Part shown: piece by piece, positions 5,061 to 5,084 of the stretch
Numbering within the stretch: the first letter of the stretch is position 1
Layout of the letters: each line of letters opens with the position of its first letter
From: an uncultured Ruminococcus sp.
Lineage (GTDB): Bacteria; Bacillota; Clostridia; Oscillospirales; Ruminococcaceae
NCBI GenBank assembly: GCA_947177345.1
Contig: CAMWUB010000155.1
Coordinates: 1-5,084 of the forward strand
Length of the DNA: 5,084 nt
Direction of reading: 5' to 3'
Notes under the pieces: generated by a model
The model's input: only the letters and a program-made list of their open reading frames with translations
The model's database searches: none
Told to the model about the DNA's origin: nothing
Position numbers and translations under genes: made by a program

Positions 5061-5084
5061 TGACCCTGTATGTAAAAGAAATCA

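Noticed and set aside
1..5084. CRISPR array, tRNA, rRNA or riboswitch
   Set aside because: No regularly spaced repeats, no cloverleaf with conserved tRNA bases, no rRNA-like or recognised riboswitch sequence was seen on either strand.

Overview
The window is about two-thirds A+T. Gene style (strong AGGAGG/GGAGG ribosome-binding sites, sigma-A type promoters, large serine recombinases with a 'sigma-70 region 4' companion protein) points to a gut-type Clostridia (Bacillota), most like Ruminococcus and relatives. This is inferred from protein flavour and composition only. The content is mobile-element DNA.

Layout. At the left edge (1-22) is the first few codons of a minus-strand gene, with its own promoter (65-93) and a palindrome upstream. 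From 226 to 4975 is what I interpret as a small serine-recombinase element bounded by a 15-bp direct repeat (226-240 and 4961-4975). Inside it are, on the minus strand, an intact large serine recombinase (261-1883), a 132-aa sigma-region-4-like HTH protein (2073-2471) and a second, paralogous large serine recombinase (2468-4038). The second recombinase is broken by a small deletion in its zinc-binding region. A roughly 300-bp divergent control region (4039-4339), dense in repeats, separates these from a plus-strand HTH-type regulator gene (4340-4797). That gene has a good promoter and ribosome-binding site but is out of frame at two A7 tracts. From 4798 to 4960 I see no gene. The right edge (4976-5060) holds three consecutive inverted repeats that look like the oriT / mobilisation region of a larger conjugative or mobilisable element.

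How it may work. The element carries its own recombinase next to its left boundary, a sigma-like protein translationally coupled to the second recombinase, and a divergently transcribed putative repressor. It has no relaxase, so I infer that it excises and integrates by itself and is carried between cells by the host conjugative element whose oriT-proximal DNA it occupies. The second recombinase and the regulator both carry lesions while the first recombinase is intact. This suggests that one half of the module is decaying or, for the regulator, that expression depends on slippage at A tracts.

Main points for follow-up: the site-specific insertion beside an oriT-like hairpin cluster, the double A7 frameshift in the regulator, the deletion that removes a zinc cysteine from recombinase 2, and a 10-bp inverted repeat bracketing the -10 box of the intact recombinase's promoter.
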